Origin: Massilia sp. BSC265
GTDB lineage: Bacteria > Pseudomonadota > Gammaproteobacteria > Burkholderiales > Burkholderiaceae_D
NCBI RefSeq assembly: GCF_000740675.1
Contig: NZ_JPXI01000037.1
Location: 310,001-374,000 of the forward strand
DNA length: 64,000 nucleotides
Reading direction: 5' to 3'
Numbering within the stretch: position 1 is the stretch's first letter; the number at the start of each line of letters is the position of its first letter. This document shows, in pieces, positions 1 through 9,983 of this stretch. The position numbers were made by a program, and so were the translations under genes. The notes under the pieces are model-generated. The model worked only from the letters and a program-made list of their open reading frames with translations, did not search any database and had not been told where the DNA came from.

Positions 1-1742
<1,742 letters not shown>

Positions 1743-1796
1743 TTATACGACACTGAGCTGTCTCGTTTTGCACTGCGGCGAAAGGCAGAGCCGCAA

Positions 1797-1835
1797 TAAA
1801 AAACCGCCATGCCTGCCGTGACAGGGATGGCGGTT
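1797..1835 (-). terminator. intrinsic terminator after the barstar-like gene
   Basis: Read on the minus strand, AACCGCCAT plus an inner CCTG pair with CAGG and ATGGCGGTT around a 6-nt loop. A run of T follows (the A-tract at 1797-1803 on the plus strand). It lies 20 bases past the stop of the barstar-like gene and should end the bamE-dapB-barstar transcript before leuS. Confidence 0.75.
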
Positions 1836-1856
1836 GATCGGCTGAAATGCGGTGAC

Positions 1857-2183
1857 TCAGCGCAGCACCAACTCCAGCGCCGGCTTCTCGCCGTAATCCT
1901 CGTAGCGCTCGTTGATGCCGCCCACGCAGAAGGCGATCTCGTCGAGCAGGTCCGGCACGGCGGCTTTCATCTTGCCGGCATCAAGGATGACGATTTGCAG
2001 CACCTCGTTCGGCTTCAGCCGGAACCTGGTCATGTTCTCTTCGTCGCGCAGATAGCTCATGCAGTCGACCCAGGCGTCGATGGAATCGGCATACGACTCC
2101 GGAAAGCCGAACGCGCGCCGGGATTCCAGATGGAAGGAAGCTTCGTCGACGATGGCGGCGCCGTTCAGTTCCGCGACGGCCAT
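1857..2183 (-). CDS. barstar (barnase inhibitor) family protein
   Basis: A 108-residue acidic protein resembling the barstar family. The typical core AFGFPESYADSIDAWVDCMS appears at about residues 24-43, where barstars carry FG-P-YGxNxDAxxD. This family folds as a small alpha/beta protein that plugs the active site of barnase-type ribonucleases. The ATG at 2183 is 2 bases after the dapB stop, so the gene is translationally close-coupled to dapB and bamE. No ribonuclease gene is adjacent, so a toxin partner, if any, lies elsewhere. Barstar-like proteins near housekeeping genes are common in Burkholderiales and may not be antitoxins. Family assignment is by motif recognition only. Confidence 0.75.
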   Translation of the reverse strand: MAVAELNGAAIVDEASFHLESRRAFGFPESYADSIDAWVDCMSYLRDEENMTRFRLKPNEVLQIVILDAGKMKAAVPDLLDEIAFCVGGINERYEDYGEKPALELVLR

Positions 2184-2185
2184 GG

Positions 2186-3013
2186 TCAAGCCTTCAGGCC
2201 CAGCACGTCGTGCATGTCGAACAGGCCGTTCGGCTTGCCAGACAAGAAGCGCGCGGCGCGCAGGGCGCCGTGGGCGTAGGTGACGCGGCTGCTCGACTTG
2301 TGGCTGATCTCGATGCGCTCGCCGGTGCCGAGGAACATCACGGTATGGTCGCCCACCACGTCGCCGCCGCGCACGGTGGCAAAGCCGATGGTCGACGGAT
2401 CGCGCTCGCCGGTCACGCCTTCGCGGCCGTAGACGGCGCATTCCTTCAGGTCGCGGCCGAGGGCGCCGGCGATCACCTCGCCCATCTTGAGGGCGGTGCC
2501 GCTCGGCGCGTCCACCTTGTGGCGGTGGTGCGCTTCGACGATCTCGATGTCGTAGCCTTCGCTGAAGCTCTTGGCCGCCATTTCCAGCAGCTTGAGGGTG
2601 ACGTTCACGCCCACGCTCATGTTTGGGGCAAACACGATGCCGACCTTCTCGGCGGCGGCGCGGATCGCGGCCTTCCCAAGCTCGTCGAAGCCGGTGGTGC
2701 CGATCACCAGCTGCACCTTGTTGGCGGCGCAGTACTCGATGTGGCCCAGCGTGCCTTCAGGACGGGTGAAGTCGATCAGCACGTCGGCGTCCTTCAGCGC
2801 GCTAGCGAGGCCGGACTGGATGATCACGCCGGTCAGCTGGCCGGCGAAGGCGCCGGCATCCATGCCGATCGAGGGCGAGCCGGCGACGTCGAGCGCGCCG
2901 GCCAGTTCGGCGTCCGGCGCGGCCTGGATGGCTTCGACCAGCATGCGGCCCATGCGGCCGCTGGCGCCGGCGACGGCGACTTTCAACTTGGTGCTCATGG
3001 CTGCGCTGTTCAT
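2186..3013 (-). CDS. dapB: 4-hydroxy-tetrahydrodipicolinate reductase
   Basis: Catalyses the NAD(P)H-dependent reduction in the diaminopimelate/lysine pathway, feeding peptidoglycan and lysine synthesis. The 275-residue product has the N-terminal dinucleotide-binding motif [15 protein letters not shown]. It also has the family signature with catalytic His and Lys, [20 protein letters not shown], near residues 160-180. Length matches the family (about 270). The ATG at 3013 overlaps the bamE stop by four bases (ATGA). An internal ATG at 2998 (MSTKLK) would remove five residues and sits closer to the usual family N-terminus, so the exact start is open. Confidence 0.96.
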   Translation of the reverse strand: MNSAAMSTKLKVAVAGASGRMGRMLVEAIQAAPDAELAGALDVAGSPSIGMDAGAFAGQLTGVIIQSGLASALKDADVLIDFTRPEGTLGHIEYCAANKVQLVIGTTGFDELGKAAIRAAAEKVGIVFAPNMSVGVNVTLKLLEMAAKSFSEGYDIEIVEAHHRHKVDAPSGTALKMGEVIAGALGRDLKECAVYGREGVTGERDPSTIGFATVRGGDVVGDHTVMFLGTGERIEISHKSSSRVTYAHGALRAARFLSGKPNGLFDMHDVLGLKA

Positions 3014-3618
3014 GGCTGGATGACCGGGGCGCCGCCGACCTTGGCCGGTTCGACCGGACGCGATTCGGCCTTCGCCTTGGTCTTCGGGGCCGGGCCGGCG
3101 ATGCGGTCGATGTATTCGCGCTCGGTCGGCAGGTTGCCGCCTTCGAAGCGCTCGACCTTGTCGTCCTTGAAGAAGACGGTGACGCGGCTGGTGGTCAGCT
3201 CGCCGTTGCCGCGCGCGAGGTAGAACGGGTAGTCCCAGCGGTCCTGGTGGAAGACGTCGTTCAGCAGGGGGCTGCCGAGGATGAAGCGCACCTGGTCGCG
3301 GGTCTGGCCGACCTTCAGCTGGTTCAGCATCTCCTGCGAAACGAAGTTACCCTGCTGGATGTCGGGGCGGTAGGGCGAGAAGATCCACATGAACTTCTGC
3401 AGCTTGGTGGCCTGGACGGTCTGGGCGCCGGCATTGGCGGCAGCCGCCGATTTCTGTGCGTCGGCGGCGACTGCCGCCGGGTCCGTGTCCACCGGCGGCG
3501 CGGGACGCGTCTGGTTGCGCCAGGCGGCGCAGCCGGACAGCAGCAGGGTGCATGCCAGGCCTGCCGCGACGACTGCCCGGCTTGAGAATCGGTGGAGAAC
3601 GGCTTGTTTGACGCGCAT
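3010..3618 (-). CDS. bamE: outer membrane protein assembly factor BamE (SmpA/OmlA)
   Basis: Small outer-membrane lipoprotein of the BAM complex that inserts beta-barrel proteins. From ATG 3618 the product is 202 residues. A basic N-terminus and hydrophobic core end in the lipobox LLLSGC, with the lipidated Cys at residue 30. The SmpA/OmlA domain follows a linker rich in Ala and Asp and carries [27 protein letters not shown] and [11 protein letters not shown]. The family is usually 110-180 residues, and the extra length here is mostly the linker and a Lys/Pro-rich tail. An upstream in-frame ATG at 3672 would put 18 residues before the signal peptide and is unlikely. It is divergent from fur, a frequent arrangement in proteobacteria. 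Confidence 0.93.
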   Translation of the reverse strand: MRVKQAVLHRFSSRAVVAAGLACTLLLSGCAAWRNQTRPAPPVDTDPAAVAADAQKSAAAANAGAQTVQATKLQKFMWIFSPYRPDIQQGNFVSQEMLNQLKVGQTRDQVRFILGSPLLNDVFHQDRWDYPFYLARGNGELTTSRVTVFFKDDKVERFEGGNLPTEREYIDRIAGPAPKTKAKAESRPVEPAKVGGAPVIQP

Positions 3619-3709
3619 AGGTAACCTCAAAACGTTTGAGCGGGAGCTCCAAAACGCTATATCATAAAGCACTATGCCAAACTACGAGCAAGAAACGTGA
3701 GCAATCCAC

Positions 3710-4138
3710 ATGAGTAACAACCCTACCGACCTGAAGGCCAGCGGCCTGAAGGCTACCCTGCCACGCCTGAAGATCCTGGAAATCTTCCAGAACAGCTCCG
3801 TGCGGCACCTGACGGCGGAAGATGTCTACAAAATTCTCCTCGCCGACAACATGGATGTGGGCCTGGCCACGGTATACCGCGTGCTGACCCAGTTCGAACA
3901 AGCCGGTCTGCTGAACCGCAACCACTTCGAGACCGGCAAGGCCATCTACGAGCTGAACGCCGGTTCGCACCACGACCACCTCGTCTGTCTTGACTGCGGC
4001 CATGTGGAAGAGTTCTACGACGAAGAGATCGAGTCGCGCCAGCACAAGATCGCGGTGGAGCGCGGGTACAGGATTGCCGAGCATTCGCTGGCGATTTATG
4101 GCAATTGCGTGAAGGTGGGATGCCCGCGGAAGCAGTAA
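3710..4138 (+). CDS. fur: ferric uptake regulator
   Basis: Iron-responsive metalloregulator; with Fe(II) it binds Fur boxes and represses iron-uptake genes. The 142-residue product has the N-terminal winged helix (residues 1-85, with LTAEDVYKILL and GLATVYRVLTQFEQ). The dimerisation/metal domain follows, with HHDHLVCLDCGHVEEF (His cluster and CxxC) and a later Cys pair (GNCVKVGC). Length matches the family. It is divergent from bamE across 91 bases and ends at a hairpin shared with hrcA. Likely targets in this window are the feo and bfd promoters at about 32.0-32.1 kb. Confidence 0.97.
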   Translation: MSNNPTDLKASGLKATLPRLKILEIFQNSSVRHLTAEDVYKILLADNMDVGLATVYRVLTQFEQAGLLNRNHFETGKAIYELNAGSHHDHLVCLDCGHVEEFYDEEIESRQHKIAVERGYRIAEHSLAIYGNCVKVGCPRKQ

Positions 4139-4164
4139 TTCCACTGGACTGAGACCAGATACGT

Positions 4165-4202
4165 AAAAAAAGGGGGAGCAATGCCGCTGGCATTGTTCCC
4201 CC
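4165..4202. terminator. bidirectional terminator between fur and hrcA
   Basis: The perfect 14-bp stem GGGGGAGCAATGCC / GGCATTGTTCCCCC with a 3-nt loop (4172-4202) is preceded on the plus strand by a run of A. On the minus strand this becomes a T-tract directly after the stem, giving a strong terminator for hrcA. It can also serve fur. Confidence 0.85.
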
Positions 4203-4216
4203 CATTCGTATTGGAG

Positions 4217-5233
4217 TCAGGGCTGGCTCAAGGCATTCGACAACAGCTTCGCCGTAATATCCACGATCGGAATCACACGTTCGTACGCCATGCGCGTCGG
4301 CCCGATCACCCCCAGGGTGCCGACGATGCGGCCATTGACTTCGTAGGGCGCCGTCACCACGCTCATTTCGTCCATCGGCACCAGCTTCGACTCGCCGCCG
4401 ATAAAGATCTGCACCCCGCCCGCCTTGCTCGACACGTCGAGCAGCTGCATCAGGCCGGTCTTCTGCTCGAACATCTCGAACATCTGGCGCAGGGAAGTCA
4501 TGTTCGACGACAGGTCGGATACCGACAGCAAATTGCGCTCGCCCGCGATCACCATGTCGTCGCCCTCGGCCATCGCCTCGCTGCCTGCCTCCACCGCCAC
4601 GTGCATCAACTTGCCCATGTCGTCGCGCAGCTGGCGCAGTTCGCCGGTCAGGCGGTTGCGCACCTCGTCGAAGGTAAGGCCGGCGTAGTTCTGGTTCAGG
4701 TAGTTGGCCGACTGCGTCAGCTGCCCCGGCGTGTAGTCGACGTCGGTGAGCAGCAGGCGGTTCTGGACGTCGCCGCGCGGGTCGACGATGACGAGCAGGA
4801 TGCGCTTCTCGGACAGGCGCAGGAATTCGATCTGCTGGAACACCGACTCGCGCCGCGGGCTCTGCACCACGCCCGCGAACTGCGACAGCGAAGACAGCAT
4901 CTGGGCCGCGTTGGCGATGATCTTCTGGGGCTGTTGGCTTGGAAGGCGCATGTGCTGGGCGCCGACAGCCTGCTCGTCGATGTGCTGCACGGTGAGCAGG
5001 GTGTCGACGAACAGCCGGTAGCCGCGCGGAGTCGGGATCCGGCCGGCCGAGGTGTGCGGACTGGCGACGTAACCCATTTCCTCGAGGTCCGCCATGATGT
5101 TGCGGATCGTGGCCGGCGACAGGTCGAGGCCGGAAATCTTCGACAGCGCGCGCGAGCCGACAGGCTGGCCGTCGGCGATGTAGCGCTCGACGAGGGCTTT
5201 GAGCAGGGTCTGGGCGCGGGGTTCGAGTTGCAT
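4217..5233 (-). CDS. hrcA: heat-inducible transcription repressor HrcA
   Basis: Represses chaperone operons (groE, dnaK) by binding CIRCE elements; activity depends on folding by GroEL. From ATG 5233 ([11 protein letters not shown]) the protein is 338 residues, the usual family length. The N-terminal winged-helix region (residues 1-75) contains [20 protein letters not shown] and [16 protein letters not shown]. The C-terminal regulatory domain ends with the conserved [20 protein letters not shown]. An ATG at 5272 would add 13 residues. Neither start has a strong ribosome-binding site, so I prefer the one that fits the family. No CIRCE element is seen upstream of hrcA itself. Confidence 0.95.
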   Translation of the reverse strand: MQLEPRAQTLLKALVERYIADGQPVGSRALSKISGLDLSPATIRNIMADLEEMGYVASPHTSAGRIPTPRGYRLFVDTLLTVQHIDEQAVGAQHMRLPSQQPQKIIANAAQMLSSLSQFAGVVQSPRRESVFQQIEFLRLSEKRILLVIVDPRGDVQNRLLLTDVDYTPGQLTQSANYLNQNYAGLTFDEVRNRLTGELRQLRDDMGKLMHVAVEAGSEAMAEGDDMVIAGERNLLSVSDLSSNMTSLRQMFEMFEQKTGLMQLLDVSSKAGGVQIFIGGESKLVPMDEMSVVTAPYEVNGRIVGTLGVIGPTRMAYERVIPIVDITAKLLSNALSQP

Positions 5234-5304
5234 GGGCTTGCTGGTTGCGGGTGGCGAAAGGTCGCTCTCCATATTATGCACGGGATGGCGGGCGCGACGC
5301 CAGT

Positions 5305-6027
5305 TCAGGCGTGCTCGCGCTTGAGCCAGTCCAGCAGGCCATCCAGGCTGCCCACTTCGGCGTCGGGACTTATTTTCTTCCCCTGCTGGTCCAGGATGTC
5401 GTTGACCTTGCCGATCCGGTTCATCCACACGGCGCGCAGCCCGGCGCGCTGGGCGCCCTGGACGTCGAGCAGCAGGTCGTCGCCTACGTACACCGCCTCG
5501 TGCGGCGCCACGCCCAGCAGCTTGCAGGCTTCCAGGAAGATGCGCGGGTCCGGCTTGGCGACGCCGAAGGTGGGCGCGGCAACCGAGGCGTCGAAATGGC
5601 GCGCCAGGCCAATCGTCTGCAGATCGGCATTGCCGTTGGTAACGGAACCGATCCGCACCCTGCCCTTCAGGCGCAGCAGGCCGGGCAGCACGTCGTCGTA
5701 GGGAATCACCGCGTTGCGGGCGGCGAAGAATTCGGTCATCGCCAGTTCCACCTTGGCTGCATCCTCGCCGGCCTGCTCGAAGGCGGCGACCAGGCCCGCC
5801 CGGCGCAGGGCGCCCAGGTCGAGCTGGAACTCGGGCTGGCGCGCCAGCAGCTCGAGCCGCGCCTGGCGCAGGCTCTCGATGGTGAACTGCTGCGCCACCC
5901 GCGGCGCATGCTGGCGCAGCCAGGCGAACAGGATCTGCTCGGCCTCCAGGATCACCGGGGCGATCGGCCACAGGGTGTCGTCGAGGTCGAACAATACGGC
6001 TTTGGGCCAGGCGCGGCGCTGGTTCAT
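5305..6027 (-). CDS. HAD-superfamily hydrolase (putative phosphatase)
   Basis: Cytosolic phosphatase of the haloacid-dehalogenase superfamily; substrate unknown. From ATG 6027 the product is 240 residues. Motif I is FDLDDTLW (nucleophile and acid Asp, near residues 13-18). The helical cap follows. Motif II is SVTNGNAD, motif III is the Lys in [10 protein letters not shown], and motif IV is YVGDDLLLD. All catalytic positions are intact. An upstream ATG at 6063 adds 12 residues without homology-like character. It lies upstream of hrcA on the same strand with a 71-base gap and could share its transcript. The motif set resembles YjjG/GPH-like members, but this does not fix a substrate. Confidence 0.85.
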   Translation of the reverse strand: MNQRRAWPKAVLFDLDDTLWPIAPVILEAEQILFAWLRQHAPRVAQQFTIESLRQARLELLARQPEFQLDLGALRRAGLVAAFEQAGEDAAKVELAMTEFFAARNAVIPYDDVLPGLLRLKGRVRIGSVTNGNADLQTIGLARHFDASVAAPTFGVAKPDPRIFLEACKLLGVAPHEAVYVGDDLLLDVQGAQRAGLRAVWMNRIGKVNDILDQQGKKISPDAEVGSLDGLLDWLKREHA

Positions 6028-6295
6028 GGTTCGGGTGTGCGGGAAGGTGGATGCTTGACCCAAGGATAGCGAGCACGCCCGTAGAAATCAATCGAACGCC
6101 GTCACCTGATACCCACGGTTACACCGTGATACAAAGGCAAACCGTCCAGCTGCTTGTTAAATAGACTAAAATGCTGCGATTAATATTGGGCGGTTCATTT
6201 AATCGAGAATTGTCCGCCCCGCGTGTCCACTGCTCACTTGCACACGCTTTGCACGCGCTTCGCACCATTTACTAGTCAGATTTTTTGGAGAAATT
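6028..6295. other. intergenic region upstream of the lipoprotein pair
   Basis: This 268-base divergent spacer is less GC-rich than its surroundings, with AT-rich stretches at about 6155-6200 (TTGTTAAATAGACTAAAATG) that could hold a promoter for the lipoprotein genes. It contains a short palindrome, CACGGTTACACCGTG, at about 6112-6126. No coding region or RNA gene is supported. Confidence 0.4.
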
Positions 6296-6886
6296 ATGAA
6301 GAGTTCGTACCTGCGCGCCGGTGCTGCGCTGGCATGCGCGCTGGCGCTGTCCGCTTGCGGTGGCAGCGATGGCGACCGGGTTATCGGCGGGCAGTTTTTC
6401 GGCGTCACCAAGCCCGGCCTGGTCCTGCAGAATAATGGCGGCTCCGACCTGGCCATCGAACCGAACAGTGTCGGCAGCGGTCGGTTCTATTTCCCCAACC
6501 TGGTGGAAACCGATTCCGGCTACAGGGTCACGGTCAAGAGCATTCCAAGCAACGCATCCGGCTGCACGGTGGAAAACGCATCGGGCAAGGTGGCATTCGA
6601 CATCGGCAACATCTACGTGACCTGCACCATCCGCCAGCATGAGCTGAAAGGGACGGTCGCCGGCCTGACCGGCAATAACCTGGTACTGGTCAACGGCGCG
6701 GACCGCGTCCCGGTTCCTGCCGGCGCCACTGCGTTCACCATGGCCAAGGTCAACGAAGATGCCCCCTACGGCGTCGTCATCCTGAGCCAGCCGGACAACC
6801 AGACCTGCACGGTCGCCAACGGCACCGGCACGATGGGCGCAAACGACGTCACCAACGTGACCGTCAACTGCGGCCCGCGCACTTGA
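6296..6886 (+). CDS. lipoprotein with two Cys-bracketed beta repeats (paralogue A)
   Basis: A 196-residue secreted lipoprotein of unknown function. The signal peptide ends in the lipobox LALSAC, with Cys21 followed by GGSDGD. After it come two repeats of about 80 residues. The first (about 32-112) has KPGLVLQNNGG and ends VENASG...IYVTC. The second (about 117-193) has GLTGNNLVLVNG and ends in the signature CTVANGTGTMGANDVTNVTV. This kind of repeat occurs in many proteobacterial surface or periplasmic lipoproteins. The next gene is a clear paralogue with the same two-repeat layout, starting 29 bases downstream. A disulfide within each repeat is plausible from the paired Cys. I do not know its role. 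Confidence 0.8.
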   Translation: MKSSYLRAGAALACALALSACGGSDGDRVIGGQFFGVTKPGLVLQNNGGSDLAIEPNSVGSGRFYFPNLVETDSGYRVTVKSIPSNASGCTVENASGKVAFDIGNIYVTCTIRQHELKGTVAGLTGNNLVLVNGADRVPVPAGATAFTMAKVNEDAPYGVVILSQPDNQTCTVANGTGTMGANDVTNVTVNCGPRT

Positions 6887-6915
6887 TTAACACTGAGCAC
6901 CCTGGAGCAAGCTTC

Positions 6916-7560
6916 ATGAAGTTTTCCCTGATTCGTCCGGCAAGCATGCTGGCAATGGCACTGGTCCTGGCATCTTGCGGTGGCGGTGACGACGACGACT
7001 TTACGGTGGCCGGCAGCGTCGAAGGCATCGTCTATCCGGGCCTGGTACTGACCATGAACGGCGCCGACATCAACGTGGCGCCGCCGGCCAAGGCCGGCGA
7101 GGCGGTGTCGTTCGCCTTCCCGAACAAGCTGGAGTACGGCGATACCTACGAGGTGCGGGTCAAGACCGATCCTCAGCACCAGAACTGCGCCGTCCACCGG
7201 GAGGCCCCGCTGAGCTATTCCGGTACGGCTGGTCAACTGGCCGTGATCAACGCGCGCTTCCAGTGCTTCATCGATGAGCACGATATCGGCGGTACCGTCA
7301 CCGGCCTGACCAAGGACAATACCGGCCTGGTGCTGGCCAACGGCAGCACCACCGGCACCACGTTGATCGTGCCGGCCGAAACCAACACCACCGGCGCCGC
7401 CTTCCCCTATGCGATGACGGTCCCGGTCCAGTATGGCCAGACCTATGGCGTGACCATCGTGACCCAGCCGAAAGACGCCGTCTGCACGGTCCAGAACCCG
7501 ACGGGCGTCATGGGCGATAACGACATTACCAATATCAACATCAACTGCGTCCGCAGCTGA
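6916..7560 (+). CDS. lipoprotein with two Cys-bracketed beta repeats (paralogue B)
   Basis: A 214-residue lipoprotein and tandem paralogue of the gene just upstream. ATG 6916 is chosen because it is preceded by GGAG and opens directly into a signal peptide (MKFSLIRPAS). It has a lipobox MALVLASC with Cys21, the same position as in paralogue A, and an Asp-rich linker GGGDDDD. Repeat one runs from about residue 28 (EGIVYPGLVLTMNG) to INARFQC. Repeat two runs from GGTVTGLTKDNTGLVLANG to the terminal CTVQNPTGVMGDNDITNINI. The pair probably arose by gene duplication and is followed by one strong terminator, so it looks like a two-gene operon. Function unknown. Confidence 0.8.
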   Translation: MKFSLIRPASMLAMALVLASCGGGDDDDFTVAGSVEGIVYPGLVLTMNGADINVAPPAKAGEAVSFAFPNKLEYGDTYEVRVKTDPQHQNCAVHREAPLSYSGTAGQLAVINARFQCFIDEHDIGGTVTGLTKDNTGLVLANGSTTGTTLIVPAETNTTGAAFPYAMTVPVQYGQTYGVTIVTQPKDAVCTVQNPTGVMGDNDITNININCVRS

Positions 7561-7673
7561 GATATTCGAAAAATTTATGTCGAATATTTGAAAGGAAAAT
7601 TGGATTTATATGCTGTGACGCAGCATACTAACTCCTGTCTCCTCCAACTCTCCTCAGAAAAGAATTGGATTTC

Positions 7674-7702
7674 AAGCCCGCTCACAGAGCGGGCTTTTTT
7701 TT
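7674..7702 (+). terminator. intrinsic terminator after the lipoprotein pair
   Basis: The perfect 10-bp stem AAGCCCGCTC / GAGCGGGCTT with an ACA loop is followed by a run of T. It lies about 110 bases past the second lipoprotein stop. Confidence 0.88.
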
Positions 7703-7750
7703 GTCCGCGCGCCGGCTCGAGGAAAAAGTGCCCGGCAGCGCTCTGGCGGA

Positions 7751-7924
7751 TCAGGCCAGGCGCTTGGCCGTCACCTTTACCACGGCGACCTGCGAAGCGC
7801 CGACCGACACCTGGGCGTGGTACGCGTCGGCGGCGCGGCTGGTGGCGGCCTGCGCATAGCTGCTGACGCCGGCGAGGACCAGGGTGGCGAGGAAGATGGC
7901 TTCCATGTGCTTGAGGATGTTCAT
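7751..7924 (-). CDS. small secreted protein, 57 residues
   Basis: A short gene on the minus strand, from ATG 7924 to TGA 7751. An AAGGAG ribosome-binding site lies about 8 bases before the start. The peptide begins MNILKHMEAIFLATLVLAGV, then SSYAQA, a good signal-peptidase I site. The mature part is about 32 residues with no Cys, rich in Ala and Val, ending VTAKRLA. Small exported proteins of this style are widespread in Oxalobacteraceae; their role is unknown. A good ribosome-binding site plus a convincing signal peptide make a real gene likely. It stands alone between the lipoprotein terminator and rsmA. Confidence 0.65.
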   Translation of the reverse strand: MNILKHMEAIFLATLVLAGVSSYAQAATSRAADAYHAQVSVGASQVAVVKVTAKRLA

Positions 7925-8113
7925 GTGCGTGCTCCTTCGATGAGTTTGCGGGCCGCTTTGTGGTGTCTTGCGGCTGTCGATGGAAGCACTTTAGCCATTG
8001 CCCGCCGGAGGCTCCAGCGGGGTGCGACGGACTGCAGGAATTGGCGGATGAAGGGACGAAATGCGGGATGCGCTGTCATTGTGCAGCGCAATGTAGAGCA
8101 GGGTTTCGGGGGA

Positions 8114-8881
8114 TCAGAGCAAGTTGGCCAGCGCCACGTACTGCTCCAGCCCCACCGCCTCCGGCCGCGCCCCCGGATCGATCCCGGCTTCGATCAGCTG
8201 CGCCTCGGTGAACATCCCTGCCACGCAGTTACGGATCACCTTGCGGCGCTGCGAGAAGGCCTTGGCCACGACTTTTTCCAGCGTGGCACCATCCACTTCC
8301 AGCTTCTGGCGCTTGGGGATCATGCGCACGATCGCCGAATCCACCTGCGGCGGCGGGTCGAAGGCGGTCGGCGGGACGATGAACAGCAGGTCCATGTCGT
8401 AGCGCCACTGCAGCATCACCGACAGGCGGCTATAGGCCTTGGTGCCCGGCTCGGCCACCATGCGCTCGACCACTTCCTTCTGCAGCATGAAATGCTGGTC
8501 CTCGACCAGCGGCGCGAATTCGGCCAGGTGGAACAGCAGCGGGCTCGAGATGTTGTACGGCAGGTTGCCGACCACGCGCAGCTTCTGCCCTTCCGGCACC
8601 GGGATCGCGCCGAAATCGAACTTCAGCGCGTCGCCCGAGTGCACGGTGAGCTTCTCGCGCGGGTAGGCTTTTTCCAGGCGCGCCACCAGGTCGCGGTCCA
8701 ACTCGACGACGTGCATGTGGTCGAGCGACTTGAGCAGCAGCGCGGTCATGGCGGCCAGGCCTGGTCCGATCTCGACCATCGCCTGGCCGCGTTGCGGACC
8801 GATGGCGTCGATGATGTTGTCCAGGACGAGTTTATCGGTCAGGAAGTTCTGGCCGAAGCGCTTGCGTGCGACGTGTTTCAT
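8114..8881 (-). CDS. rsmA: 16S rRNA (adenine1518/1519-N6)-dimethyltransferase
   Basis: Dimethylates two adjacent adenines in the 3' hairpin of 16S rRNA during 30S maturation, using S-adenosylmethionine. The 255-residue product shows the N-terminal [10 protein letters not shown], the SAM-binding motif [11 protein letters not shown] near residues 37-47, and the catalytic [14 protein letters not shown] near residue 104. The C-terminal RNA-binding helices include [11 protein letters not shown]. Length and motifs are standard. It is the last gene of the leftward lptD-surA-pdxA-rsmA run, the same order as in Escherichia coli, 27 bases after pdxA. Confidence 0.97.
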   Translation of the reverse strand: MKHVARKRFGQNFLTDKLVLDNIIDAIGPQRGQAMVEIGPGLAAMTALLLKSLDHMHVVELDRDLVARLEKAYPREKLTVHSGDALKFDFGAIPVPEGQKLRVVGNLPYNISSPLLFHLAEFAPLVEDQHFMLQKEVVERMVAEPGTKAYSRLSVMLQWRYDMDLLFIVPPTAFDPPPQVDSAIVRMIPKRQKLEVDGATLEKVVAKAFSQRRKVIRNCVAGMFTEAQLIEAGIDPGARPEAVGLEQYVALANLL

Positions 8882-8908
8882 GGGTGCTTTCTTGTTGCTT
8901 GTTTTTTA

Positions 8909-9979
8909 TTATGGCTTGCGTGCCGCCCCTTGGGCGGCACCCATCTGCATGGCGGCGCGGATCGCCTCTTCCATGCTGCCGCAGTCGGCCAGGCCCAGCC
9001 CTTGCGCCGCGAGGTCGAGCGCAGTACCGTGGTCGACCGAGGTACGCACGATCGGCAGTCCGAGCGTGACGTTGATGCCGCGCCCGAAGGTAGCGTGCTT
9101 CAGCACCGGCAGGCCCTGGTCGTGGTACATCGCCAGCACGCAGTCGGCCCCCGAGAGGTACTTCGGCTGGAACAGGGTATCGGCCGGATAGGGGCCGCGT
9201 GCGTCGATGCCGCGCGCCCGGGCCCCCTCCAGCACGGGCGTGATGACCTCGATTTCCTCGCGCCCCAGGTAGCCGTTCTCGCCCGCATGGGGGTTGAGGC
9301 CAGTGACCAGGATGCGCGGCGCGGCGATGCCGAATTTGTTCTTCAGATCGGCATCGATGATGTCGATGACCTGCGCCAGGTGATCGACCGTCAGCGCGGC
9401 CGGGACATCCTTGAGCGGCAGGTGGGTGGTGGCCAGCGCCACGCGCAGGTAGGCTTGATCTCCCGGGGGCTGCCCCGCCAGCATCATCACGACCTTCGGC
9501 GTATTGGTTTTTTCAGCCAGGTATTCGGTATGGCCGGAAAAGGCGACGCCGGCGTCGTTGATGGTGCTTTTCTGGAGCGGCGCGGTGACGATCCCGTCGA
9601 ACCAGCCGGCTTGTGCGCCTTCGATCGCGAGGTCCAGGGTGGCCAGCACGGCGCGCCCGTTCTCGGCGTCGAGTGTGCCCGGGGTGACGTGGGCGGCGAG
9701 CGGCACGTCGATGACGGCCAGGCGGTCCTTGCCGAAGTGCGGCAGGCCGCCATTGCGCAGGGCCTGGATCGACAGTGCCGACAGGCGGATGGCGGGGTCG
9801 ATCAGGCTGGCGGTGAGCGCCAGGAAGGCGGCGTCGCCGACCAGCACGCAGTTGGCCGATTCGCGCAGCGCCCAGGCGGCGCGGATCGAGATCTCGGGGC
9901 CGATGCCGGCCGGCTCGCCGACCGTGACCGCGAGGGTTGGCCGCCGGAGCGCCGTACCGCCTCCGCTCGGCATCACCAT
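8909..9979 (-). CDS. pdxA: 4-hydroxythreonine-4-phosphate dehydrogenase
   Basis: NAD-dependent oxidation of 4-phosphohydroxy-L-threonine in the DXP-dependent pyridoxal phosphate pathway. From ATG 9979 the protein is 356 residues (family about 330). It starts MVMPSGGG before the conserved [14 protein letters not shown]. Other family marks are [11 protein letters not shown] (metal-binding His), [26 protein letters not shown] and [12 protein letters not shown] second ATG two codons on is equally possible. The gene begins 4 bases after the surA stop, so the two are probably co-transcribed. Confidence 0.96.
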   Translation of the reverse strand: MVMPSGGGTALRRPTLAVTVGEPAGIGPEISIRAAWALRESANCVLVGDAAFLALTASLIDPAIRLSALSIQALRNGGLPHFGKDRLAVIDVPLAAHVTPGTLDAENGRAVLATLDLAIEGAQAGWFDGIVTAPLQKSTINDAGVAFSGHTEYLAEKTNTPKVVMMLAGQPPGDQAYLRVALATTHLPLKDVPAALTVDHLAQVIDIIDADLKNKFGIAAPRILVTGLNPHAGENGYLGREEIEVITPVLEGARARGIDARGPYPADTLFQPKYLSGADCVLAMYHDQGLPVLKHATFGRGINVTLGLPIVRTSVDHGTALDLAAQGLGLADCGSMEEAIRAAMQMGAAQGAARKP

Positions 9980-9983
9980 GGCC

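Noticed and set aside
1809..2279. Plus-strand frame opposite the barstar-like gene considered as its toxin
   Set aside because: It is an antisense shadow with no ribonuclease motif and no ribosome-binding site.
5273..6091. Upstream extension of the hrcA frame through the HAD gene
   Set aside because: The extra sequence is a shifted reading of the HAD phosphatase gene and bears no HrcA features.
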